Program-made: the position numbers and the translations under genes
Shown here: in pieces, positions 1 to 8,680 of the stretch
Numbering within the stretch: position 1 is the first letter of the stretch
Layout: each line of letters begins with the position of its first letter
The notes under the pieces: model-generated
Seen by the model: the letters and a program-made list of their open reading frames with translations, nothing else
What the model was told of the DNA's origin: nothing
Databases searched by the model: none
Assembly (NCBI RefSeq): GCF_017742835.1
Contig: NZ_CP072392.1
Location: forward strand, 4,363,695 to 4,427,694
Reading direction: 5' to 3'
From: Aquabacter sp. L1I39
GTDB lineage: Bacteria; Pseudomonadota; Alphaproteobacteria; Rhizobiales; Xanthobacteraceae
DNA length: 64,000 bases

Positions 1-92
1 GCGTTCAGCTCGACCAAAACGCCGTGCAGCAGCAGTTCGACAGCCTGGCTCCGCCCGCCAGCGACCTGCCGCCACCGGAACTGAAGTTCTGA
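1..92 (+). CDS. C-terminal end of an unidentified protein (partial)
   Basis: An open frame enters from the left edge and stops with TGA at 90-92, giving about 29 residues that end in PPPELKF. The tail is rich in Gln and Pro (VQQQFDSLAPPASDLPPPE). It is too short to assign a family. It reads toward the phytochelatin-synthase-like gene with roughly 190 bases between them. Confidence 0.5.
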   Translation, partial: VQLDQNAVQQQFDSLAPPASDLPPPELKF

Positions 93-280
93 CGAACGGC
101 CGGCCGCGCCCCGCGCCCGGCCGGGCCACCCTCCGGCAGTGTTTCCCGCATGCTGCGCTTTTGTGCCGTTGCCCTCGCCCCTGCCGCTTCCTATCACGAG
201 CTTGACTGAAGGTAGCGGGGACGGGACGGCACGCGGCATGGCGCGCTGCCCGGCGCCCGCAGGCGGGAGCTCTGGGGGCC

Positions 281-976
281 ATGAAACTGCATCTTCGTGT
301 ATGCGCCGCACTCCTGGCACTGGCGCTGGCTGGCCCGGCTCATGCGGGCGATGCGCTGGTCTATGTGCCGTCCCCGCAGAGTGCCCGGCTGTTCGACACC
401 GCGAGCGAGAAGGCCGGCTTCTGGCCGTTGATGTCCGCCTTCGTGTCCGAGCAGAATCAGGCCTTCTGCGGCGTGGCATCGGCGGTCATGGCGCTCAACG
501 CGTTGCGCGTGGCGCCGCCGCTCGCGCCGCAATGGTATCCTTACGAATATTGGGACCAGCAGAACATTTTCAGCCGCGCGGTGCTGGAGGTGAAGCCGGT
601 GCTCGCCGTCCAGTCGCAGGGCCTGACACTGGAGGAACTGACCCGCCTGCTCACCGCCGCCGGGGCCAAGGCGGAGGCGGTGCATGCGCGGGATACCGAT
701 CTTGCCGGCTTCCGCACGGCCGCGCGCAAGGCGCTGGCGGACGAGAATGCGGTGTTGCTGGTGAATGTCTTCCGGCAGACGCTCGGCCAGGAGGGGGGCG
801 GGCATTTCTCGCCCATCGCCGCCTATAATGCGGAGGCGGATGCCTTCCTGTTCCTGGACGTGGCCCGCTACAAGCTGCCGCCCAGCTGGATCCCCGCCGA
901 GCGGCTGTTCGCGGCCATGAACACGGAAGACACCTCCGTGCACAAGTCGCGCGGTTATATCATCGTCCGGAAATAG
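281..976 (+). CDS. Secreted phytochelatin synthase-like cysteine peptidase
   Basis: A 231-residue protein with a clear signal peptide (MKLHLRVCAALLALALAGPAHA, cleavage near residue 22), so it should act in the periplasm. The mature part has the papain-like phytochelatin synthase (peptidase C83) triad: Cys63 in QAFCGVAS, His175 in GGGHFSPIAAYN and Asp193 in FLDVARYK. Plant enzymes transfer gamma-Glu-Cys between glutathiones to make metal-binding phytochelatins. Short bacterial homologues that have only this N-terminal domain, such as the Nostoc one, mostly hydrolyse glutathione to gamma-Glu-Cys. I infer a glutathione or gamma-Glu-Cys peptidase role. It is convergent with ecm across a hairpin and has no metal-resistance neighbours. 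Family assignment is firm; the substrate is not. Confidence 0.88.
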   Translation: MKLHLRVCAALLALALAGPAHAGDALVYVPSPQSARLFDTASEKAGFWPLMSAFVSEQNQAFCGVASAVMALNALRVAPPLAPQWYPYEYWDQQNIFSRAVLEVKPVLAVQSQGLTLEELTRLLTAAGAKAEAVHARDTDLAGFRTAARKALADENAVLLVNVFRQTLGQEGGGHFSPIAAYNAEADAFLFLDVARYKLPPSWIPAERLFAAMNTEDTSVHKSRGYIIVRK

Positions 977-1001
977 GCCGCGTCCGGTCCGAAGCAAAGA
1001 A

Positions 1002-1026
1002 GTCCGGGCGTTTGCCGCGCCCGGAC
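1002..1026 (-). terminator. Rho-independent terminator of ecm
   Basis: A 9-bp perfect stem, GTCCGGGCG (1002-1010) with CGCCCGGAC (1018-1026), and a 7-base loop. On the minus strand it is followed by the T-rich TTCTTTGCTTC. It lies between the convergent protease and ecm genes, just past the ecm stop. Confidence 0.7.
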
Positions 1027-1038
1027 CAGACGGATGGC

Positions 1039-3012
1039 TCAGGCCGCCTTCTGGGCTTCCCGGTCCACGATGGAGACGATGTCCGCCATGATGCGGTTCA
1101 GCTCGAAATTCTTCGGCGTATAGACTGCCGCCACCCCGAAGCCCTTGAGCTGGATCTCGTCTTCCGGCGGGATGATGCCGCCCACCACCACCGGCACGTC
1201 GTCCATGCCCTCGGCCCGCAGGCGCTCCATCACGTCGCGCACGAGCGGCACATGGGAGCCGGACAGTATGGACAGGCCGATCACATGGACGCTCTCCTCG
1301 AGCGCCGCGTTCACGATCTCCGCCGGGGTGAGGCGGATGCCCTCATAGACCACTTCCATGCCGCAGTCGCGGGCGCGCACGGCGATCTGCTCGGCGCCGT
1401 TGGAATGGCCGTCGAGGCCCGGCTTGCCCACCAGGAACTTGATGCGGCGGCCGAGCTTGGCCGACACCGCTTCCACATCCTTGCGGACCTCGTCGAGGCC
1501 CTGGGTTTCCGTGCGAGCGGCGCGGCCCACACCGGTGGGGGCGCGATATTCCCCGAAGACCTCGCGCAGGCAGGTGCCCCATTCGCCGGTGGTGACGCCC
1601 GCCTTGGCGCAGGCGATGGAGGGCTCCATGATGTTGCGGCCTTCCTGGGCCGCGCTCTTCAGCTCGGCCAGCGCCTTGTCCACCGCCGCGCCGTCGCGGG
1701 CGGCCCGCCAGGCCTTGAGGCGCTCGATCTGCTCGGGCTCCACATGTTCGGGCACGGTGAGGATGGCGCCTTCACCGGTGGTGAGCGGGGAGGGCTCGGT
1801 CTCGGTCCAGCGATTGACGCCCACCACCACCTGGTCGCCCTGCTCGATGGCCTCCAGGCGGCGGGTGTTGGATTCCACCAGCGCCTGCTTCATGTATGAA
1901 TTTTCCACCGCCGCCACGGCCCCGCCCATGGCCTCGATGCGCGCGAGCTCGGCGCGTGCCTCTTCCTTCAGCTCTTGCACCTTGCGGGCGATTTCCACCG
2001 ATCCGTCGAAAATGTCGCCATATTCCAGCAGGTCGGTCTCATAGGCCACCACCTGCTGCATGCGCAGCGACCATTGCTGGTCGAAGGAGCGGGGCAGGCC
2101 GAGCGCCTCGTTCCAGGCCGGCAATTGCACGGCGCGCGCGCGGGCCTTCTTGGAGAGGGTCACCGCCAGCATCTCGATGAGGATGCGGTAGACGTTGTTT
2201 TCCGGCTGCTGCTCGGTCAGTCCCAGCGAATTGACCTGCACGCCATAGCGGAACAGCTTCTGCTTGGTGTCCGTGATGCCGTAGCGCTCCACGCAGATCT
2301 CGTCCCACAGATCCACGAAGGCGCGCATCTTGCACATCTCGGTGATGAATTTCATGCCCGCATTCACGAAGAAGGAGATGCGGCCCACCACCTCGCCGAA
2401 CACCGGCCCTTCCGCCTCGCCCGAGCGCTTGACCGTGTCGAGGATGGCGATGGCATTGGCGAGCGCGAACGCCAGCTCCTGCACCGGCGTCGCCCCCGCC
2501 TCCTGCAGGTGGTAGGAGCACACATTCATGGGGTTCCAGCGCGGCAGCTGACTGGTGGTGAACAGGATCACGTCCTTGGTCAGCCGCATGGAAGGCGCCG
2601 GCGGGAACACATAGGTCCCGCGCGAGAGATATTCCTTGATGATGTCGTTCTGGGTGGTGCCGTTCAGCTTGGTGCGGTCGGCGCCCTGCGCGTCGGCGGT
2701 CGCAATATAGAGCGACAGCAGCCAGGCGGCGCAAGCATTGATGGTCATGGACGTGTTCATGTCGGCAAGCGGGATGCCGTCGAACAGGGTCTGCATGTCG
2801 CCGAGATGGGAGATGGGCACGCCCACTTTGCCCACCTCGCCCCGCGCCAGAGGATGGTCGCTGTCATAGCCGGTCTGGGTCGGCAGGTCGAAGGCGACCG
2901 AAAGGCCCGTCTGGCCCTTGGCGAGATTGGAGCGGTAGAGCTTGTTGGACTCCGCGGCGGTGGAGTGTCCCGCATACGTGCGGAACAGCCAGGGTTTGTC
3001 GCGGGTGGCCAT
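1039..3012 (-). CDS. ecm: Ethylmalonyl-CoA mutase (adenosylcobalamin-dependent)
   Basis: A 657-residue acyl-CoA mutase of the MeaA/Ecm type. The N-terminal part is the TIM-barrel substrate domain (PTQTGYDSDHPLARGEVGKV near residue 45). The C-terminal 125 residues are the B12-binding domain with the cobalamin-ligating D-x-H-x-x-G at residues 534-539 (DGHSNG). It converts (2R)-ethylmalonyl-CoA to methylsuccinyl-CoA in the ethylmalonyl-CoA pathway, which assimilates acetyl-CoA and C1/C2 units without isocitrate lyase. I chose the ATG at 3012 because it has GAGGA upstream, over a longer start at 3042. The Ccr gene of the same pathway is divergent about 500 bases away, which separates it from ordinary methylmalonyl-CoA mutase. 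Confidence is high. Confidence 0.93.
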   Translation of the reverse strand: MATRDKPWLFRTYAGHSTAAESNKLYRSNLAKGQTGLSVAFDLPTQTGYDSDHPLARGEVGKVGVPISHLGDMQTLFDGIPLADMNTSMTINACAAWLLSLYIATADAQGADRTKLNGTTQNDIIKEYLSRGTYVFPPAPSMRLTKDVILFTTSQLPRWNPMNVCSYHLQEAGATPVQELAFALANAIAILDTVKRSGEAEGPVFGEVVGRISFFVNAGMKFITEMCKMRAFVDLWDEICVERYGITDTKQKLFRYGVQVNSLGLTEQQPENNVYRILIEMLAVTLSKKARARAVQLPAWNEALGLPRSFDQQWSLRMQQVVAYETDLLEYGDIFDGSVEIARKVQELKEEARAELARIEAMGGAVAAVENSYMKQALVESNTRRLEAIEQGDQVVVGVNRWTETEPSPLTTGEGAILTVPEHVEPEQIERLKAWRAARDGAAVDKALAELKSAAQEGRNIMEPSIACAKAGVTTGEWGTCLREVFGEYRAPTGVGRAARTETQGLDEVRKDVEAVSAKLGRRIKFLVGKPGLDGHSNGAEQIAVRARDCGMEVVYEGIRLTPAEIVNAALEESVHVIGLSILSGSHVPLVRDVMERLRAEGMDDVPVVVGGIIPPEDEIQLKGFGVAAVYTPKNFELNRIMADIVSIVDREAQKAA

Positions 3013-3107
3013 GATCCCATCCTCGTTTGCACAACGTCGCATTGCATAATGTGCGCTGCAACGCGCCGGTCGTCGACGGGAATCTTGTCGCCGGCGGCAG
3101 CTTCAGC

Positions 3108-3347
3108 TCAGCGCTTCACAAGACTTATGGCGAATAGGAGGATCACCGCGCCTACCGTGGCGCAGATGATGCGCCCGATGATGCCGCCGACGATGAAGAC
3201 ATTGCCGAACAGGAAGCCGCCGATCAGCGCGCCGATCACGCCCACCGCGATGTTGCCCCATAGGCCGAACCCGCCACCGCGAAAGATCTGGCCCGCCAGC
3301 CAGCCCGCGACGGCGCCCACAAGCAGCATTCCGATCAGCGCACCCAT
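3108..3347 (-). CDS. GlsB/YeaQ/YmgE-family small stress membrane protein
   Basis: A 79-residue, very hydrophobic protein with three likely membrane segments and conserved glycines (GALIGMLLVGAVAGWLAGQ and VGVIGALIGGFLFGNVF). This is the transglycosylase-associated / YeaQ family, small inner-membrane proteins often induced by general stress. The molecular role is unknown. The ATG at 3347 has a strong AAGGA/GGGGG ribosome site. It lies on the same strand just upstream of ecm (95 bases apart), so some co-transcription is possible, but a metabolic link is not implied. Confidence 0.85.
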   Translation of the reverse strand: MGALIGMLLVGAVAGWLAGQIFRGGGFGLWGNIAVGVIGALIGGFLFGNVFIVGGIIGRIICATVGAVILLFAISLVKR

Positions 3348-3544
3348 GTCCTTGCCCCCTTGCCTCAGCCGACGGCCACGTGGGCCCCTGTCTAGCGCCG
3401 GTCTTTGACCCTGGAATGGCAGGCAGCGAAGTTACAACCCACCTAAAGAGGGGGGCTCGCCAGGGCGTTTTTCTCTGCTACGCTGCGGTGCGAAATGCAT
3501 GCGGCCGAAACGGCCCGAACATCGAAGAGGAAGGACGAGACGCT

Positions 3545-4831
3545 ATGGGCCAGACAGCGACGGCGAGCGCGCCTCAAGCGACTGCTCTCAAGGATCTTTA
3601 CGAACTGGGTGAGATCCCGCCGCTGGGCCATGTGCCGGCCAACATGTATGCCTGGACCATCCGCCGCGAGCGCCATGGGCCGCCGGAGGAGTCCTTCCAG
3701 GTTGAAGTTGTGCCCACATGGACTTTGGGCGAGACCGATGTGCTGGTGCTCGTGATGGCGGCCGGCGTGAACTATAACGGCATCTGGGCCGGCCTCGGCC
3801 AGCCCATCTCGCCGTTCGACGTGCACAAGGCGCCCTTCCATGTGGCGGGCTCGGATGCTTCCGGCATCGTCTGGGCGGTGGGCCCCAAGGTCACCCGCTG
3901 GAAGGTGGGCGACGAAGTGGTCGTGCACTGCAACCAGGATGATGGCGACGACGAAGAGTGCAATGGCGGCGACCCCATGTTCTCGCCGTCCCAGCGCATC
4001 TGGGGCTATGAGACCCCCGATGGCTCCTTTGCCCAGTTCTGCCGCGTGCAGGCCCGCCAGCTCATGCCGCGGCCCAAGCACCTGACCTGGGAAGAGAGCG
4101 CCTGCTACACGCTCACCCTCGCCACCGCCTATCGCATGCTGTTCGGCCATCCCCCGCACACGGTGAAGCCGGGGGACTACGTGCTGGTGTGGGGGGCCTC
4201 GGGCGGCCTCGGCGTGTTCGGCGTCCAGCTTGCGGCCGCTTCCGGCGCCCATGTGATCGGCGTCATCTCGGACGAGACCAAGCGCGACTATGTGCTCGGC
4301 CTCGGCGCCAAGGGCGTCATCAACCGCAAGGAGTTCAATTGCTGGGGCCAGCTGCCCAAGGTCAACTCACCCGAATATAATGAGTGGCTGAAGGAAGCCC
4401 GCAAGTTCGGCAAGGCCATCTGGGAAATCACCGGCAAGCGCGACGTGGATATTGTGTTCGAGCATCCGGGCGAGAGCACCTTCCCGGTCTCCACCCTGGT
4501 GGGCAAGCGCGGCGGCATGATCGTGTTCTGCGCCGGGACCACCGGCTTCAACATCACCTTCGATGCACGCTATGTGTGGATGCGCCAGAAGCGTATCCAG
4601 GGGTCCCATTTCGCGCACCTCAAGCAGGCCTCGGGCGCCAATCAGTTCATCATCGACCGGCGCGTGGACCCGTGCATGTCGGAAGTGTTCCCGTGGGATC
4701 GCATCCCCCAGGCGCACACCAAGATGTGGAAGAACCAGCATGCGCCCGGCAACATGGCGGTGCTGGTGAACGCGCCCCGCACGGGCCTGCGCACGTTCGA
4801 CGACGTGCTTGAGGCGTGCGCCGAGGGCTGA
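3545..4831 (+). CDS. ccr: Crotonyl-CoA carboxylase/reductase
   Basis: A 428-residue medium-chain dehydrogenase/reductase of the crotonyl-CoA carboxylase/reductase family. It reductively carboxylates crotonyl-CoA to (2S)-ethylmalonyl-CoA with NADPH and CO2, the signature step of the ethylmalonyl-CoA pathway. Visible marks are the GroES-like domain with the conserved Asn of AAGVNYNGIWAG, the NADPH loop VWGASGGLGVFG, and the late His of QGSHFAHLKQ in the CO2-binding region. I chose the ATG at 3545 (GAAGAGGAAGGA upstream, usual family length); the frame is open further 5' but looks non-coding. The next gene, on the other strand, ends at the very next base, so no terminator fits between them. Confidence 0.95.
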   Translation: MGQTATASAPQATALKDLYELGEIPPLGHVPANMYAWTIRRERHGPPEESFQVEVVPTWTLGETDVLVLVMAAGVNYNGIWAGLGQPISPFDVHKAPFHVAGSDASGIVWAVGPKVTRWKVGDEVVVHCNQDDGDDEECNGGDPMFSPSQRIWGYETPDGSFAQFCRVQARQLMPRPKHLTWEESACYTLTLATAYRMLFGHPPHTVKPGDYVLVWGASGGLGVFGVQLAAASGAHVIGVISDETKRDYVLGLGAKGVINRKEFNCWGQLPKVNSPEYNEWLKEARKFGKAIWEITGKRDVDIVFEHPGESTFPVSTLVGKRGGMIVFCAGTTGFNITFDARYVWMRQKRIQGSHFAHLKQASGANQFIIDRRVDPCMSEVFPWDRIPQAHTKMWKNQHAPGNMAVLVNAPRTGLRTFDDVLEACAEG

Positions 4832-5917
4832 TCAGGTCACGGACCGTACCGGGCGTCCCCTGGGACGCCCCAGGACGGTCCGGTCCCTGCCGCCCTGCTT
4901 GGCGGCATAAAGGGCATCATCCACGCACCGGAGCGCTTCTTCGGGCCCTCCGGTGCCGTCCCACAGCATGACGCCGGCACTCAAGGTGACGCCGCCGGAC
5001 GCGGTTTCCGGAAGATCGGAGGCCGCGCGGCGCAGCCGGTCCGCCAGCATGCAGGCCTCGTCTGGCGAGGCATTGGTGGCCAGGACCAGGAATTCGTCCC
5101 CACCCCAGCGGCCGATCACGTCCGCCCCGCGCAGGGAGGTGCGCAGACGGTCGACGATGGTGCGCAGCACATGGTCGCCGAAGACGTGGCCCTGGCTGTC
5201 ATTGACCCCCTTGAAATTGTCCATGTCCAACAGGATGAGCGCCATGGGACGGCCGGGGGCGGCCGCATGCTCTTTCAAAAGCCGCTCCAGGCCGCGCCGG
5301 TTGACCACGCCGGTGAGCGGATCGGTCAGCGCCGCGTCCTCCAGCACCTTGGTCTCGTTCCGCATGCGGTCGAAGGCATGCTGGGTGAAGGTGAGGAGGG
5401 AGAGCGAGATCAGGATCAGAAGGTGCACCACATAGGCGTTCACCATCAGCGAGTTGTAGGCGATGTCCCAGCTGTCCAGATGGCCGCGGATGAAAAGCAG
5501 CCACATGGAAAGCGCCGAAAGCACGAAGACCACCGCGGCGGCGCTGATGGCTTCCCACTTCCGGAACAGAACAAAGGCCGACACGTAAAGAAGCGTCATC
5601 CATTGCAGGGTATTGGCAATGGTATAGATGCGTGACTCTTCCGCCAGCGTGTTGAAGAACTGGATGGAGCAGACGCAATAGAGCGCAAATCCGAAATAGG
5701 ATAGGCGCTCCGCAAGATGGTGATGTCGCGGCGCCGCGAGCAAGATCATGAGGCTGACTGAAAAGGTCAGCAGCAAAAACGGGTAGCCGAGACGATCATA
5801 GTCCGACAGCAGACCGGCCGCGGATTCGAACGTCCACAGGCCGACGACGCACAGGACGCCGGTGCCTATGAGAATACGTACGATAAGGTTCCGCTGCTGG
5901 GCGAGGTCCCGTTGCAT
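4832..5917 (-). CDS. Membrane-anchored GGDEF diguanylate cyclase
   Basis: A 361-residue protein (ATG at 5917; a TTG 11 codons upstream is less likely). The first about 190 residues are hydrophobic, with roughly six membrane spans, forming a probable input module of unknown signal. The C-terminal half is a GGDEF domain with the intact active site RWGGDEFLVLA and, five residues upstream, RGAD, which fits the RxxD inhibitory I-site. It should make cyclic di-GMP from two GTP and be product-inhibited. There is no EAL domain. Its stop codon abuts that of ccr. Confidence 0.9.
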   Translation of the reverse strand: MQRDLAQQRNLIVRILIGTGVLCVVGLWTFESAAGLLSDYDRLGYPFLLLTFSVSLMILLAAPRHHHLAERLSYFGFALYCVCSIQFFNTLAEESRIYTIANTLQWMTLLYVSAFVLFRKWEAISAAAVVFVLSALSMWLLFIRGHLDSWDIAYNSLMVNAYVVHLLILISLSLLTFTQHAFDRMRNETKVLEDAALTDPLTGVVNRRGLERLLKEHAAAPGRPMALILLDMDNFKGVNDSQGHVFGDHVLRTIVDRLRTSLRGADVIGRWGGDEFLVLATNASPDEACMLADRLRRAASDLPETASGGVTLSAGVMLWDGTGGPEEALRCVDDALYAAKQGGRDRTVLGRPRGRPVRSVT

Positions 5918-6037
5918 TCTTCGACCTTCGGTTGAGAATGGACATGGCAAAAAAACCGGACCACGTCCACATAAGGTTTATTAATTCTTGGGACGCCGGA
6001 TGGACATGCGGCCTCGCCCTCGGCAAAAACCTCCCCG

Positions 6038-7252
6038 ATGACATCTTTCAGCACGCCAGTGGCCATTGTGGGGGCCGGGCCGGCCGGCCTGATGGCCGCC
6101 ACGCGTCTCGCGGCCGCCGGCTGTGCCGTAAGCATCTATGAACGCTTGCCTTCTCCGGCCCGCAAGCTGCTGATGGCTGGGCGCGGCGGGCTCAATCTCA
6201 CCCATTCCGAGCCCCTCGACCTGTTCCTGTCGCGCTATGCCCCGCAGGCGCCGGCGCTGATTGAGGCTGTGCGGGCCTTCCCCCCTTCGGATCTGCGCGC
6301 CGTCGTGGAGGATCTCGGCGAGCCCACCTTTGTCGGCTCCAGCGGCCGGGTCTTCCCCAAGAGCTTCAAGGCCTCGCCCTTGCTGCGCGCCTGGCTTGCC
6401 CGCCTCGCGGCGCAGGGGGTCGTGCTGAAGACGCGCCATGCCTGGGAAGGCTGGGCGGCGGATGGCGCGCTGCGCTTTGCCACGCCCGATGGCGTCGAGG
6501 AGGTCCGCCCGGCCGCTACCCTCCTGGCGCTGGGCGGCGCCTCCTGGCCGCGCCTCGGCTCGGATGGAGGCTGGGTGCCGCTCCTGCAGGCGCGCGGCGT
6601 CCCCGTCCTGCCGTTCCGGCCCGCCAATATGGGCGTCGTCTTGGACTGGTCCGCTCCCATGCAGCGCTTCGCCGGCGCGCCACTGAAGCGCATCGCCTTG
6701 TCCTGTGGCGCCCTGCGGGTGCGCGGCGAGGCGGTCATCACCTCGACCGGGCTGGAGGGCGGCGCCGTCTATGCGCTCTCCGCTGCCGTGCGGACGGCGC
6801 TGGAGGCAGGTGGCCCCGCCCAGATCACCGTCGACCTGCGCCCCGACCTCGACGTGGCCCAACTGGCGGCCAAGCTGGAGGCGGTGCCTGAGCGCTATTC
6901 GCTCGCCAACCGCCTGCGCAAGGGGGCGGGCCTCTCGCCCGTGGCGGCGTGCCTTTTGCGCGAGGCGGGGGCACTGCCGCCAGGCGCTTCCGCGCTGGCT
7001 GCCCGCATCAAGGCCGTGCCCATCGCGGTGACCGGGACCTGTGGACTGGAGCGCGCCATTTCCAGTGCCGGTGGCATTGCGTGGGACGGGGTGGATGACC
7101 GCTTCATGCTGCGCGCCGTGCCCGGCGTCTTTGCCTGCGGCGAGATGCTGGACTGGGAGGCGCCCACGGGGGGCTATTTGCTGCAGGCCTGCTTTGCCAC
7201 CGGCCTTGCGGCGGCAGAGGGCGTGCTGGCCCATCTCAATCGCGCCGCCTGA
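6038..7252 (+). CDS. FAD-dependent flavoprotein (HI0933 / TIGR03862 type)
   Basis: A 404-residue oxidoreductase. The N-terminus has the dinucleotide-binding fold AIVGAGPAGLMAA (residues 9-21) with an acidic residue at the end of the second strand (YERLPSPARKLLMAG) and the family motif GRGGLNLTHSE. The C-terminal FAD motif ends in GEMLDWEAPTGGYLLQACF. Members of the HI0933/BaiN group are flavoproteins of mostly unknown substrate. I see no Shine-Dalgarno sequence before the ATG, so the start is moderately uncertain. It is convergent with the COG0523 gene across a block of palindromes. Confidence 0.85.
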   Translation: MTSFSTPVAIVGAGPAGLMAATRLAAAGCAVSIYERLPSPARKLLMAGRGGLNLTHSEPLDLFLSRYAPQAPALIEAVRAFPPSDLRAVVEDLGEPTFVGSSGRVFPKSFKASPLLRAWLARLAAQGVVLKTRHAWEGWAADGALRFATPDGVEEVRPAATLLALGGASWPRLGSDGGWVPLLQARGVPVLPFRPANMGVVLDWSAPMQRFAGAPLKRIALSCGALRVRGEAVITSTGLEGGAVYALSAAVRTALEAGGPAQITVDLRPDLDVAQLAAKLEAVPERYSLANRLRKGAGLSPVAACLLREAGALPPGASALAARIKAVPIAVTGTCGLERAISSAGGIAWDGVDDRFMLRAVPGVFACGEMLDWEAPTGGYLLQACFATGLAAAEGVLAHLNRAA

Positions 7253-7264
7253 CCGGCTCTTTTA

Positions 7265-7445
7265 GGGCATTTCCGCTTTTCATGGAATCGCTGAACCTTT
7301 ATTTCACGCGACCCGGTCGCCCCTTCCTCGGAAATGCTCAAGAGCATGCGCCGATCAGATGGCCTCGCCATCTGATCGGATCACGCGTTCTCTATCAGTG
7401 GGTTAAAGGGCGATTCACCCATCAGATTGATTCAATCTGATGGGA
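7265..7445. repeat. Composite palindromic intergenic element
   Basis: Three inverted repeats lie in about 180 bases. GCATTTCCG (7267-7275) pairs with CGGAAATGC (7329-7337) across a 53-base loop. CCGATCAGATGGC (7351-7363) pairs with GCCATCTGATCGG (7367-7379) with a 3-base loop. CCCATCAGATTGA (7418-7430) pairs with TCAATCTGATGGG (7432-7444) with a 1-base loop. The last two share the core ATCAGAT, so they look like copies of one unit. The element sits between two convergent genes and may end transcription from both sides. It resembles the dispersed palindromic repeats of Hyphomicrobiales genomes. Confidence 0.7.
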
Positions 7446-7452
7446 TCGCGCT

Positions 7453-8604
7453 CTAGCGCCGGGGGGGAAGCCCGGCGGGGGCCAGCGGATTGTCGGTGAG
7501 GGCCGCGCGGTCCGGCATGTCCACCTGGGGCACGCCGAGGAAGGCCGCGAACAGGCGTTGCACCACTGCGGGGTCCAGATCCTTCACGATCATGACGAGG
7601 CGGGTGCGGTGGTCGTCGTCCGGCCAGCCCGGCAGCCGGGTGGGGGGATGCATCACATGCTGCACCCCATGCAGCACGAGGGGGACGGACGGGTCGTCCG
7701 CCAGCCTTACGATGCCCTTCATGCGCAGCATGTTGGCGCCATAGGTGGCCCGCAGCAATTCCAGGAACAGGTCCAGGGTGGAGGCCGAGATAGCGGCGTC
7801 CGTCGCCAGGGTGAAGGCGCGGATGCGATCGTCATGGCGATTGGGGTCGTGCCCGGCGCTCTCCTCCTGGGCAGCGGCGATGCGCTCGTCCGCCAGCCAG
7901 CGGGAGACGTCGGGGATCTTGCGGTCGGGATCATAAAGCCCGGCCTGGAGCAGCGCCCCGGCAGTGGCCTCGCCCTTGGAGGCATCCAGCACCGGCGCGG
8001 CAGGGGCGAGCCGCGTCAGGCGGGCCTTCAGGTCGGCGAGGGCCGCTTGCTGGGCCGGCGTCTCCACGAGGTCGGTCTTGGTGAGGACGATGCGGTCCGC
8101 CACCGCCGCCTGCTTCACCGCCTCGGGATGGGCATCCAGCGTCGCCAAACCGTTGATGGCATCCACCACCGTGACCACGCCGTCGAGCCGATAGCGCAGC
8201 AGAAGGTAGGGATGGGTCATGAGGGTGAAGAGGATGGGGGCGGGATCGGCGAGGCCCGTCGTCTCCACCAGCACGCGGGAGAAGGGCGGCAGCCGGTTAT
8301 TGTCGCGCCCGCGCAGCAGGTCTTCCAGCGCTGCCACCAGGTCGCCGCGCACGGTGCAGCAGACGCAGCCGCTGGCCAGCAGGACGATGCCGTCCTTCAC
8401 CTCGCGCACGAACAGATGGTCGAGCCCGATCTCGCCGAACTCGTTGATGAGAACGGCGGTGTCCGCCAAAGCGGGGTCGGCCAGGAGCCCGTTGAGCAAG
8501 GTGGTCTTGCCCGCGCCGAGAAAGCCGGTCAGCACCGTGACGGGAAGGGGCGTTGGCGGGCCGGAACGAGTGCGGTCCGGCGCGGGGGAGGCTGGCTCGG
8601 TCAT
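7453..8604 (-). CDS. COG0523 / CobW-family GTP-binding metallochaperone
   Basis: A 383-residue G3E GTPase. It has a P-loop GFLGAGKT (residues 27-34), the metal-binding CxCC motif (Cys80, Cys82, Cys83 in GCVCCTVRGD), a Walker B-like ETTGLADP, the GTP-specificity motif LTKTD, and a C-terminal CobW_C domain. Family members deliver Zn, Co or other metals to enzymes (ZigA, CobW, YeiR groups). Nothing nearby (no Zur site, no cobalamin synthesis genes) tells which metal. The C-terminus lacks an obvious His-rich tail. The product class is firm; a specific gene name is not justified. Confidence 0.88.
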   Translation of the reverse strand: MTEPASPAPDRTRSGPPTPLPVTVLTGFLGAGKTTLLNGLLADPALADTAVLINEFGEIGLDHLFVREVKDGIVLLASGCVCCTVRGDLVAALEDLLRGRDNNRLPPFSRVLVETTGLADPAPILFTLMTHPYLLLRYRLDGVVTVVDAINGLATLDAHPEAVKQAAVADRIVLTKTDLVETPAQQAALADLKARLTRLAPAAPVLDASKGEATAGALLQAGLYDPDRKIPDVSRWLADERIAAAQEESAGHDPNRHDDRIRAFTLATDAAISASTLDLFLELLRATYGANMLRMKGIVRLADDPSVPLVLHGVQHVMHPPTRLPGWPDDDHRTRLVMIVKDLDPAVVQRLFAAFLGVPQVDMPDRAALTDNPLAPAGLPPRR

Positions 8605-8680
8605 GTCTGTCGGTGCTCGGGACCCTCGCTCGCCGCCCCGCCATGCATGCGCACGGTCGGGGGCGGGCCGCGGCGGTCGC

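Noticed and set aside
1975..3408. 477-residue frame antisense to ecm
   Set aside because: No recognisable domains, and ecm is clear on the minus strand.
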